Below are positions 6,321-12,953 of a DNA stretch of 12,953 nt, in pieces. Position 1 is the stretch's first letter. Each line of letters opens with the position of its first letter. The position numbers and the translations under genes are program-made. Location of the stretch: positions 1 through 12,953 of the forward strand of contig CAYTRT010000031.1 in the NCBI GenBank assembly GCA_964440295.1, written 5' to 3'. This stretch comes from CALIKS01 sp964440295. GTDB lineage: Archaea > Thermoproteota > Nitrososphaeria_A > Caldarchaeales > Calditenuaceae. A model generated the notes under the pieces. It was given only the letters and a program-made list of their open reading frames with translations, did not search any database and had not been told where the DNA came from.

Positions 6321-8922
6321 ATGATTGCTCTAAGAATAATTTAGCCGTGCTGAACATTTTTCCAAAATCTCTCAGAGTAGTATGGCCTAAGTAGACGTTG
6401 TCTCTTCTTGACCAGCTTATTTCTGCAGTCTGTGCAAGTTGGTTGGCCAGACTTTCGATCGAGGCTCCTCTCTTCTCAGCAGGGCTGTTAACGTATAGGG
6501 CAACTATGTTTCTATCTTTTCCCCGCCCTATGAGTAGGGCCGCTGAGGGTTCGTTAATCATGGCGATTGACTTGGCGAGCGATTTGAGGTATAGCTCGTC
6601 ACTCGTCGTGGAGACGTCGAAGATTAGCCTTATACCGCCTACCACTTCTTCTTTCTGATAGTTCTTTAGTCCCAGCCAGAGCTTAGCGATTGGTCTGTAG
6701 AAAGCGTCGGAGTTAGCCTCGAGTAGACTGTAATCAATCCTCGAGGCTAGCGAGCTGATGGATTTATGAAGCTCCCGGGGAGCATCCTCAAGAATCTTAC
6801 CGGCGAGTAGCTTTAATTTCGAGAGCTCCTCATCAGCCTTCTTATACTTCTCGCTGGTCTCCCTGATTGCGGACTGTATGTGAATCAATGCGGCTGGGCC
6901 TGCGGCGAACGTCAGTCTGATGACTCCGTCCTGAATCTTGTCCACACTCAGTAATTTGATCAGTCCTACCTCTGCCGTGTTCTGACAGTGTAGTCCGCCG
7001 CATGCCTCAGCGTCCCAGCCCGGAATTATTATTAGGCGGAGAAGCCCGAGTGGTGCCTCTCCGCCCTGATATATCGTGAAGCCGTAGTTCCTCTCGGCCT
7101 CGCCCTTACTCATCCACCTAGCCTCGACTGGGAGCCTCTTAGCGACAATGGAGTTTGCAACCTGCTCTATCTTTTCAAGCTCCTCCATTGTCAGCGACTT
7201 GTGATGGCTGAAGTCAAGTCTCGCATACTCAGCATCCTTCTTCGCCCCCATCTGCCAAGCGTGCTTTCCCAAGACTCTTCTGAGCGTGCCTATCAATATA
7301 TGCGTGGCGGTGTGGTGTCTCATTATGCTTAGCCTCCTCTCTAAGTCGACTTCTCCCCTCACTACTTCTCCCACCCGTGGAAGCGGTCCCTCAATAAAGT
7401 GCACAATCACGCCATTCACTGGCTGAGTATCTATTACCCTGCATGTACCGCCTGAGTGGTGTATGAGTCCCTTGTCGCCGACTTGGCCGCCCCCCTCAGC
7501 GTAGAATAAGGTCTCTTCAAGAACCACGTAGTGCTCTCCAACCGAAACTACNNNNNNNNNNNNNNNNNNNNNNNNNNNNNNNNNNNNNNNNNNNNNNNNN
7601 NNNNNNNNNNNNNNNNNNNNNNNNNNNNNNNNNNNNNNNNNNNNNNNNNNNTCTTTCTCCAGCTGAGACATTCCCCGGCTTACCGTCTCGGAGAACTTAG
7701 AGACCTCGTGATCAATGAGCTCTAAGACCTCTTCACGCATGTCTATTAGTTTAGGAAACCACTTGGACCAGTACCTCAGCTGCTCTTCAGCTATCTTTAC
7801 TAAGTATTCATCGGCCCCTAGTTGTCTGAGTAGTCTCTGAGACTTTCGAATCAGCAGCCTCGCCAGATATCCAACTTTCGAGTTAGATGGAACAATCCCC
7901 TCAGAAAGTATGAAGACGATCGACTTTGTATGGTCGAGCAATGCATAGAACTTCTCGAGCCTCTCCAGCTCTGGAAGTATCTCTGCGATGTTTATGCCTG
8001 CAAGGCGGGCTGCCTCCTCCCTGATCGTCCTGAGAGGTGTACCTGGCCTAGGAGTGATCCATGCTGAGTAGCGTGAATACTTCTCAAGGAGTTTCCTATC
8101 GATCCTAGGCACGTCTATGAAACTAGCAGTCCTAGGTATCAGGTCTTGGTATATCGCCTCAAAGGAGCTCGGCGTACCTGCGCTTAGCCACGTGAACCTC
8201 TCTATTCCGTACCCAGTATCGACAGTCCTTACCGGCAACTCGATGAGCTCTCTGTCAAGAGTCTTGTAGCTCATGAATACTAGAGTGGCAACCTCTAGGC
8301 CTCCTACGATCACTTCGAAGCATGGACCCGCATTTCCACCACCGCTCCAGATGCCCTCCTTATAAATCACCTGATCCGCCCTGACTCCGAGCTCCGAGAG
8401 AAACTCGTGACAGAGGGCCACGGTCTTATCCTTCCAGTAAACCTCTCTCTGATTAGTGTTGAATGCGTGGGCTCCGCCCATCTCGAATATGGTCAGATGA
8501 CGGCCAAACGTCAAGCCTACCTTATCGATATCTACGAGTCTGATGCATGGCTGACTGATCACGAGCGGGTTAGCCGGAGGCTCAACAGCACCAGAGGTAA
8601 CGTGTGGCTGGAAATCAACTATGCTCGCAGAGACTAGGTAGAGGTCGCGACGCCACCTTGGAACGACTGGATACGGCTCAATAACTGTGTGCCCGTTCCT
8701 TTCAAAAAACCTCAAGAAGGCGCTTCGCATCTCTTCAAGAGTATGTCTACAGCTGGTCGGTGGATTGCCTATAAAGCTGTAGGGCTCGCATGGCGCCTCG
8801 CCACAGATCTCGCGTCCCTCATCAATTCTCCAGAAGTACTCGCCGCAGACCCTACACCTTGCCCTCTTGAATCCATTATCCTTCAAGAAGTCTAGTGAAT
8901 AGTGCTCCTCGCTAAACCTCAC
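6307..8922 (-). CDS. alaS: Alanyl-tRNA synthetase, archaeal type, interrupted by a scaffold gap
   Basis: AlaRS charges tRNA-Ala and edits mischarged Ser/Gly. The N-terminal 423 residues show the archaeal Cys cluster (C23, C26, C40, C45), class II motif 2 (R-H-L-T-I-F-E-M, about 141-148) and motif 3 (G-Y-G-I-E-R-F, 238-244). After the gap come F-Y-A-E-G-G-G-Q, the editing zinc motif H-T-A-T-H, the C-G-G-L-H-C motif and a C-terminal domain. The start is GTG at 8922, chosen because the archaeal N-terminus M-R-F-S-E-E-H begins there; a TATA-like box lies about 30 bp upstream. Frame is kept across the N-run, but about 100 residues seem to be missing rather than 34. The gene follows L12 on the same strand and converges on L10. 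The last 37 residues lack the glycine-rich stretch I expect in the C-Ala domain. Confidence 0.95.
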   Translation of the reverse strand: MRFSEEHYSLDFLKDNGFKRARCRVCGEYFWRIDEGREICGEAPCEPYSFIGNPPTSCRHTLEEMRSAFLRFFERNGHTVIEPYPVVPRWRRDLYLVSASIVDFQPHVTSGAVEPPANPLVISQPCIRLVDIDKVGLTFGRHLTIFEMGGAHAFNTNQREVYWKDKTVALCHEFLSELGVRADQVIYKEGIWSGGGNAGPCFEVIVGGLEVATLVFMSYKTLDRELIELPVRTVDTGYGIERFTWLSAGTPSSFEAIYQDLIPRTASFIDVPRIDRKLLEKYSRYSAWITPRPGTPLRTIREEAARLAGINIAEILPELERLEKFYALLDHTKSIVFILSEGIVPSNSKVGYLARLLIRKSQRLLRQLGADEYLVKIAEEQLRYWSKWFPKLIDMREEVLELIDHEVSKFSETVSRGMSQLEKXXXXXXXXXXXXXXXXXXXXXXXXXXXXXXXXXXVVSVGEHYVVLEETLFYAEGGGQVGDKGLIHHSGGTCRVIDTQPVNGVIVHFIEGPLPRVGEVVRGEVDLERRLSIMRHHTATHILIGTLRRVLGKHAWQMGAKKDAEYARLDFSHHKSLTMEELEKIEQVANSIVAKRLPVEARWMSKGEAERNYGFTIYQGGEAPLGLLRLIIIPGWDAEACGGLHCQNTAEVGLIKLLSVDKIQDGVIRLTFAAGPAALIHIQSAIRETSEKYKKADEELSKLKLLAGKILEDAPRELHKSISSLASRIDYSLLEANSDAFYRPIAKLWLGLKNYQKEEVVGGIRLIFDVSTTSDELYLKSLAKSIAMINEPSAALLIGRGKDRNIVALYVNSPAEKRGASIESLANQLAQTAEISWSRRDNVYLGHTTLRDFGKMFSTAKLFLEQSSRTT
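7552..7651. other. Scaffold gap (100 N) inside alaS
   Basis: Exactly 100 undetermined bases lie between the tRNA-recognition part (ending M-S-Q-L-E-K) and the editing half of AlaRS. Family spacing suggests roughly 300 missing bases. The join of the two alaS halves rests on scaffolding and on the complementary domain content. Confidence 0.95.
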
Positions 8923-8946
8923 GCTTTAGCACCCGCCCACACTGAC

Positions 8947-8957
8947 AAAAATATAGA
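8947..8957 (-). promoter_or_regulatory. Probable TATA box of alaS
   Basis: The minus strand reads TCTATATTTTT, centred about 30 bp before the GTG start, predicting a leader of only a few bases. It implies that alaS can be transcribed separately from L12. Confidence 0.4.
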
Positions 8958-8991
8958 AAATAACGAAAAGATATGTCTAGTTCTGCTAGAC
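8956..8991 (-). terminator. Probable terminator after L12
   Basis: Just after the L12 stop, GTCTAG (8986-8991 on the minus strand) and CTAGAC (8975-8980) form a perfect 6-bp stem with a 5-base loop. T-rich DNA (CTTTT, then TTATTTTC) follows, which is the main termination signal in archaea. It overlaps the start of the alaS promoter region. Confidence 0.5.
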
Positions 8992-8997
8992 GACTTC

Positions 8998-9312
8998 TTA
9001 TCCAAAGAGCGCGCTGAGCCCAGCCAGTGCTTCCTCCTCCTTCTTCTCCTCCTCTTTAGGCTTCTCTGGCTTCGCCTCAGCCGCAGGTGCCTGAGCTGGG
9101 GCGGCTGGTTGAGCGGCGACTGGCGCTACAGCGACAGCGGTGGCTGACTTTATCGCCTCGTCTATGTTTACTCCTTGAAGAGACGCTACGAGGGCCTTTA
9201 TCCTAACTTCATCCACGTTTCCGCCCGCTGCTTCAATAATCTTCTTTATGTTGGCCTCGTCTATCGGCTTGCCAAGCTTGTGGAGCAGGAGTGCAGCGTA
9301 TACATACTCCAA
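8998..9312 (-). CDS. rpl12: Large subunit ribosomal protein L12 (P1), acidic stalk protein
   Basis: L12 dimers bind the P0 helices and recruit translation GTPases through their C-terminal tail. The 104-residue protein has the typical start M-E-Y-V-Y-A-A-L-L-L and an N-terminal dimerisation domain (1-58). An Ala/Pro-rich hinge (60-80), a charged Lys/Glu segment and the conserved end A-L-A-G-L-S-A-L-F-G follow. Length and layout are normal for archaea. It is not next to L10: alaS lies between them, and it reads in the opposite direction to L10. With its own TATA box and a terminator it appears to be a single-gene unit, which would suit the high L12 copy number per ribosome. Confidence 0.96.
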   Translation of the reverse strand: MEYVYAALLLHKLGKPIDEANIKKIIEAAGGNVDEVRIKALVASLQGVNIDEAIKSATAVAVAPVAAQPAAPAQAPAAEAKPEKPKEEEKKEEEALAGLSALFG

Positions 9313-9350
9313 AACTCTTTACACCCTATCCCTTTCTTACATAATAGCCC

Positions 9351-9360
9351 GATATTAAAG
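9351..9360 (-). promoter_or_regulatory. Probable TATA box of L12
   Basis: CTTTAATATC on the minus strand is centred about 43 bp before the L12 ATG. Transcription would start near 9330 with a leader of about 18 nt. It lies about 60 bp from the divergent TATA box of the ATPase genes. Confidence 0.4.
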
Positions 9361-9412
9361 ATTCCTCTACTAAAGGGAAAGCAACAATAAGGAACATATT
9401 CAGGACAATAAA

Positions 9413-9422
9413 AACTTAAAAG
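9413..9422 (+). promoter_or_regulatory. TATA box of the ATPase subunit operon
   Basis: AACTTAAAAG is centred about 30 bp before the ATG at 9447, predicting a start of transcription near 9442. The GTG at 9423 would lie upstream of that point, so the TATA position decides for the internal ATG. Confidence 0.5.
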
Positions 9423-9446
9423 GTGGATAAGCATTGTCGCCACCAG

Positions 9447-9767
9447 ATGTCTCACTCCCAAAGCGTTCTCGAAAAGATTCAGAGAGTCGAGCAGAAGTTA
9501 GACGAGCTCGAAGATATTGTAACCCGATACAGAGGCGAGATCCTGAGTCTAGTCGAGGAGATTGCAAAAAACACAGACCAGCTGGTAAATGAGAAGCTGG
9601 AAGAAGAGAGGAAAAGACTCTCAGAGGAGGCCAAGAAAAGGGCGGAGGCTGAGTCGAATAAAATAAGGCTCGAATACACTTCTAGGATAAACCAAGTCAA
9701 GAGAGTGCTTGGGGAGAAGAGAGAAAAAATAGTTGAGGACGTAGTATCCCTCCTGCTTGGACTATAG
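9447..9767 (+). CDS. A-type ATP synthase peripheral stalk subunit H-like
   Basis: The 106-residue product is almost entirely an amphipathic charged helix: R-V-E-Q-K-L-D-E-L-E-D-I-V, a central E-E-E-R-K-R-L-S-E-E-A-K-K-R-A-E-A region and a C-terminal V-V-S-L-L-L-G-L. This is the layout of archaeal subunit H (G-like), which pairs with subunit E to form the peripheral stalk of the A1Ao ATPase on the cytoplasmic side. The frame also opens at GTG 9423 but the TATA position favours the ATG. The stop lies 9 bases before subunit C, with an AGGTG-like site between them, so the pair is an operon. Coiled-coil composition alone is weak evidence; the neighbour makes subunit H likely, with an N-terminal fragment of E as a less likely alternative. 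Confidence 0.7.
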   Translation: MSHSQSVLEKIQRVEQKLDELEDIVTRYRGEILSLVEEIAKNTDQLVNEKLEEERKRLSEEAKKRAEAESNKIRLEYTSRINQVKRVLGEKREKIVEDVVSLLLGL

Positions 9768-9776
9768 GTGTGAACA

Positions 9777-10820
9777 ATGGATTCGGCGTACTTATTGGCG
9801 AAGAGCTTCGGCGAGAAGGGGTCGCTATTTGGAAGACGCATTTACGAGGAACTCGCAGAGTCCCCAAGCCTCACTGATTTGGTAAATGCATTGAGGGCAA
9901 CCAAATACTCAACCGAGTTAGCAAAAATTTCTCCTCCGTACAGCGGATTAAAGATTGAGCATGCACTGAGGAGATCATTGATCGAGACGCACTTCAAATA
10001 TCATCGACTGATGAGAAAGAACAAGGTCCTAAATGCCCTTTACTACAGACACATCGCAAGAAACTTAAAGATCATTTTCAGGGGCCTAGCGACTGGAAAA
10101 ACGCATGAAGAACTCATGAAGCTCATAGACATGCGTGCAGAGGAACTAATGGGAACGCGCGAAGTCGTTATCACGGCAATGTCGGCCAGCTCCCTAAAAG
10201 AGGCAGTAGACGCGCTGCATCAAACAGTGTTTGGAAATGCCCTACTAGAGGCTTATCAATTGTTTGAGAAGACGCAGGACCCAGCCGTCTTCGAATTCAG
10301 GCTCGACAAAGCCATAATCGAGGTGATTCTCAAAGCGATAAAGAAATCCGAATTGATGGACAGGAAGCTGTATTGGGAGCTCCTATACCCAATGATTGAC
10401 TCGATGGTGGTGACTGGAATTCTTAGGCTGAAGATGTGGGGTCTGTCTCCGCCGGATTGCAGGAGGTTAATGGATGGAATAAAGAGCAGATTACCCCAAG
10501 TCGTTATGAATTTACTTTACGAGTCTAATAAAGTCGAGGACATATTGAAGGGCCTAGAACTTGTTAAGTCAGGAATACTGCCGAAATTTTCCCCCCAGCC
10601 AGACTTCCTGGCACTAGTAAGGGAGCTTGAGGAAGGGTTCTACAAAATGACGGTGACGAACGCTAAGAAGATCTTTTTGAAGACTAGGTCAAGCAAAGTA
10701 CTCACGGTCGCCTCAATCCTCTTGAGGGAAAATGAAGTATCCAACCTAATCGCGATAGCGGCTGGAATAGAGAGCAGAGTGCCAACTAAGAGAATTCTTG
10801 ACAAGATATTTATACCATGA
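9777..10820 (+). CDS. atpC: A-type ATP synthase subunit C
   Basis: Subunit C (V-type subunit d relative) is the central-stalk socket that couples the rotor shaft to the membrane ring. The 347-residue, mostly helical protein matches the family in length. It shows the features I associate with it: an N-terminal helix pair starting D-S-A-Y-L-L-A-K-S, a mid-protein helical repeat with D-M-R-A-E-E-L-M, the recurring Y-W-E-L-L-Y-P-M-I-D-S segment (about 200) and a terminal S-N-L-I-A-I-A-A-G-I-E-S-R-V-P (about 322-336), which is highly typical of subunit C ends. It is the last gene of a two-gene operon. The other A-ATPase subunits are not in the window. It converges on acylphosphatase with 3 bases between the stop codons. 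Confidence 0.88.
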   Translation: MDSAYLLAKSFGEKGSLFGRRIYEELAESPSLTDLVNALRATKYSTELAKISPPYSGLKIEHALRRSLIETHFKYHRLMRKNKVLNALYYRHIARNLKIIFRGLATGKTHEELMKLIDMRAEELMGTREVVITAMSASSLKEAVDALHQTVFGNALLEAYQLFEKTQDPAVFEFRLDKAIIEVILKAIKKSELMDRKLYWELLYPMIDSMVVTGILRLKMWGLSPPDCRRLMDGIKSRLPQVVMNLLYESNKVEDILKGLELVKSGILPKFSPQPDFLALVRELEEGFYKMTVTNAKKIFLKTRSSKVLTVASILLRENEVSNLIAIAAGIESRVPTKRILDKIFIP

Positions 10821-10823
10821 GCA

Positions 10824-11099
10824 TTAGTAGTATATTATTCTAAAGTTCTTAAACTCTCCTCTATATTCCTGCCAGGTGACATTTACATCCTTGACGATGG
10901 CGCCGCTTGGGCCTCTTTTACACCACTCAACCATCTTCTCGACGTCTTTCCTACGTCCCTCGAAGACTGCTTCTACTCTACCATCTGGCAGGTTTCTCAC
11001 CCACCCTGTTACGTTTAGGCTGTCTGCCATTCTCTTAGTATGCATCCTGAAGAATACTCCTTGGACTAGGCCAGAAACGAATACATGTGCCCTAACCAT
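10824..11099 (-). CDS. acyP: Acylphosphatase
   Basis: This small cytoplasmic enzyme hydrolyses acyl phosphates such as carbamoyl phosphate or 1,3-bisphosphoglycerate. The 91-residue product has the signature S-G-L-V-Q-G-V-F-F-R with the phosphate-binding Arg at 18, and the catalytic Asn at 36 in G-W-V-R-N-L-P-D-G-R-V. It ends F-R-I-I-Y-Y, as the ferredoxin-like fold of this family does. The frame also opens 8 codons upstream at 11123, but a TATA-like box ends only a few bases before that ATG, so the ATG at 11099 (M-V-R-A-H-V-F-V) fits better. It lies downstream of topA on the same strand with its own promoter. Confidence 0.93.
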   Translation of the reverse strand: MVRAHVFVSGLVQGVFFRMHTKRMADSLNVTGWVRNLPDGRVEAVFEGRRKDVEKMVEWCKRGPSGAIVKDVNVTWQEYRGEFKNFRIIYY

Positions 11100-11129
11100 T
11101 CTTGCCTCGCTGGCCGAGCTCATTCATTC

Positions 11130-11138
11130 ATTAAAAAC
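11130..11138 (-). promoter_or_regulatory. Probable TATA box of acylphosphatase
   Basis: GTTTTTAAT-type sequence on the minus strand is centred about 35 bp before the ATG at 11099. It sits just before the end of topA. A CATT tetranucleotide repeated three times (11121-11132) borders it. Confidence 0.4.
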
Positions 11139-11152
11139 TCGGCGACATCCAT

Positions 11153-12931
11153 TTATCTATATCTCCTGTATCGCCTCTTAGGCCTCCGGTCATCGCTTTC
11201 TTGGAATGCCTCAGACAGTTTCTTAGCCACGTTATCGATGTCCCCTAGACACTTGATAAGCAGATTCTCGTACATCTTTGCGGCGTTATCTAGAGCGTCT
11301 GAATATTTTAATTCGCCTCTCTCTATGGCGTTCATCATCTCCTCGATGGTCCTTCTCGTCGCTGGCGTCACGAGCCTAGGGTCTGTAAGCTCAAGCGATT
11401 CTACCAGTGTCTGACCCAGCATCGTCGGTACGTAGACACCAGACTTCCTCTCGACATATCCCCTCTCAGCTATGAGCGTCGGGAATGAGGCCCGCGTCGC
11501 GTCTGTGCCTATGTTGTTCCTCTCCATCTCTCTTAGCAGTTCTGACTCTGATAATCTCGACGGAGGCTTTGTCTCATCCTCAATTAGCTCTACACTAACT
11601 ACTCTTAGTGATTGTCCCGGAGTGAGCTGTGGTAGTCTATTCTCGCTTGGCTTAAAGTAGTCGAAGACGCTATAGAATCCGGGCGACGATACATAGCTTC
11701 CCCTAGCTCTCAGCTCGACGTCTCCGATCATTATCTCGGCGTCCTGTCCAGCCAGCTCCGCATCGTCACAATAGGCATTCGCGTAGAACCTCTTAGCGAT
11801 GTATTCCCAAATCTTTCTAAGAATCCCCGACCCCATATAGGGCGCTACTGGGAATATCGGCGGATGTGCGCCGTCATCGAGTTTGCCCTGCCTTGGCCTA
11901 GGCGGTCTTTCTGTCTTCTCCCTTACTACTCCTCCCTCGACGGCTGCCTTAAGTCCTGCGTCGAATCTAAAGTTTTGTGGATACTTATTCGTGTCTGTTC
12001 TAGGGTAGCTGATGTATCCCTCTGAGTAGAGGGTCTCCATCATTGAAAGCAACTTTGATGCAGGGATGTGTGTCAGCCTAGCGAGGTCTCTCAGCACGTC
12101 GTCTGTCCTCGATGGTAGCGGCCTATATTGCGTCTTCAGACTAGTTCTAAAGATTTTTACTATTGCTATGTTATTGTTTACTGCCCTACTGTGGAGCTCC
12201 TCTGCAACTTTCTGCTCATGGAGATGCTGCGAATAGGCGGTAAATTTCTCGCCCTCAGCTGTCTCCAGCGTTGCCTTGAGATACCAATACTTCGTTGGCT
12301 TGAATGACTTGATCTCTTTTTCACGCTTTACCACAAAGTACAGCGTCGGTATCTGGCAGCTCCCCCAACTGATTAGGTTGACGTTCATATTGCGTCTCCT
12401 AGTCGAGAGTGTTAGAAGTCTCGTAAATGCGGCTCCCGTTATAAGGTCGAATGCCTGTCTAAGACGAGCCTTCTCTACCCATCTCCAATTAAGGTCATCT
12501 TCGAGCCTATCCCAGCTCTCCAGCAGCTCGCTTTTGGCAGTGGAGTTAAACCGCATCCTCTTGAACGGAGCGTCCTCTCCCCTTATCGATCTGTAGAGCG
12601 AAAGGATCTCAGACCCAATCAGCTCTCCCTCATGGTCATTATCAGTCGCAATAACTAGCACGCCATTATTCTCCATGAATATTCGCTTGAGCCTTTGATA
12701 GGATTCCTCGTCTCTAATTACATGGTTTAGCCTTCTCAGCCGAATGATCGACTCCGGCTTGACTGCCCACCAGTTCCTATACTCGTCCGGCAGGTCGAGG
12801 TCTAAGAAATGGCCACTAACATTAGTTACCGTGAAATCTCCATTGATCGATTTCAGAGCATCCCTAATCGCTCTTGCTACGCTTGCCTTCTCGGCGACTA
12901 TGATATATCTCGAGGTAGGAGAGGGCTCCAT
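11153..12931 (-). CDS. topA: DNA topoisomerase type IA (topoisomerase III-like)
   Basis: Type IA enzymes relax or decatenate DNA through a 5'-phosphotyrosyl link. The 592-residue product starts with a TOPRIM domain: E14 in I-I-V-A-E-K, and the D-N-D-H-E acidic triad at 97, 99 and 101. The active-site Tyr is Y309 in G-Y-I-S-Y-P-R-T-D, and the toroid domain continues to about 540 with N-N-I-G-T-D-A-T-R. The C-terminus is a short basic tail (R-R-P-K-R-R-Y-R-R-Y-R) with no zinc-finger cysteines, so this is a minimal enzyme. It has no helicase domain and is not reverse gyrase. The frame is open upstream to the window edge (a TTG at 12949); the ATG at 12931, just before the TOPRIM strand, is preferred. 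Confidence 0.94.
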   Translation of the reverse strand: MEPSPTSRYIIVAEKASVARAIRDALKSINGDFTVTNVSGHFLDLDLPDEYRNWWAVKPESIIRLRRLNHVIRDEESYQRLKRIFMENNGVLVIATDNDHEGELIGSEILSLYRSIRGEDAPFKRMRFNSTAKSELLESWDRLEDDLNWRWVEKARLRQAFDLITGAAFTRLLTLSTRRRNMNVNLISWGSCQIPTLYFVVKREKEIKSFKPTKYWYLKATLETAEGEKFTAYSQHLHEQKVAEELHSRAVNNNIAIVKIFRTSLKTQYRPLPSRTDDVLRDLARLTHIPASKLLSMMETLYSEGYISYPRTDTNKYPQNFRFDAGLKAAVEGGVVREKTERPPRPRQGKLDDGAHPPIFPVAPYMGSGILRKIWEYIAKRFYANAYCDDAELAGQDAEIMIGDVELRARGSYVSSPGFYSVFDYFKPSENRLPQLTPGQSLRVVSVELIEDETKPPSRLSESELLREMERNNIGTDATRASFPTLIAERGYVERKSGVYVPTMLGQTLVESLELTDPRLVTPATRRTIEEMMNAIERGELKYSDALDNAAKMYENLLIKCLGDIDNVAKKLSEAFQESDDRRPKRRYRRYR

Positions 12932-12953
12932 CAACAGCCCTATTAACAATTCA

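Noticed and set aside
9423..9446. GTG start for the ATPase H-like gene
   Set aside because: It lies directly beside the TATA-like box, upstream of the expected transcript start; the ATG at 9447 fits.
9313..9446. Remnant of the missing L10 acidic tail upstream of the flipped L12
   Set aside because: Translation of this region on the minus strand shows no Glu/Lys-rich stretch or G-L-x-x-L-F-G end.
1..12953. CRISPR arrays, insertion sequences, tRNA or rRNA genes
   Set aside because: No spaced direct repeats, transposase motifs, terminal repeats or tRNA/rRNA signatures were seen on either strand.

Overview
The window is archaeal chromosome. The marker genes are SecE, a short Spt5/NusG with NGN and KOW domains, ribosomal proteins L11, L1, L10 (P0) and L12 (P1), archaeal-type AlaRS with an N-terminal Cys cluster, A-type ATPase subunits, canonical SMC and a topoisomerase III-like type IA enzyme. 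Promoters look like TATA boxes about 25-35 bp from start codons with short leaders. Arg codons AGG/AGA and Ile codon ATA are frequent, as in many thermophiles. The gene neighbourhood resembles that of TACK/Crenarchaeota-like lineages, but I cannot name a lineage. Two runs of exactly 100 N (5384-5483 and 7552-7651) mark scaffold gaps, so this is a draft or metagenome-type assembly made of three contigs.

Layout. Positions 1-3492 (minus) hold smc, with a probable next gene (scpA position) starting on its stop codon at the left edge. A 289-bp intergenic region with divergent promoters follows. secE, spt5/nusG and L11 run rightward (3782-4962). L1 (minus, 5' part lost in the first gap) meets L11 tail to tail with an 8-bp overlap. 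L10 (plus, 5487-6320) meets alaS (minus, 6307-8922, split by the second gap) tail to tail with a 14-bp overlap. L12 (minus, 8998-9312) lies upstream of alaS. A two-gene A-ATPase operon (H-like stalk subunit and subunit C) runs rightward to 10820. Acylphosphatase and topoisomerase IA follow on the minus strand.

The main observation is a broken-up ribosomal stalk operon. The usual archaeal order is secE-nusG-L11-L1-L10-L12, often with alaS next, all on one strand. Here gene order is consistent with that ancestor after two local inversions: L1 alone, and the L12-alaS block. Every strand switch except L1/L10 is visible inside gap-free sequence. The rearrangement coincides with convergent gene overlaps, an 18-bp palindrome on the L11/L1 stop codons, and an L10 protein without the acidic C-terminal tail normally shared with L12. 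This would uncouple L1, L10 and L12 expression from L11.

A second point of interest is a compact SMC hinge containing a four-cysteine cluster with a CXXC core. No CRISPR, insertion sequence, tRNA, rRNA or phage gene was seen.
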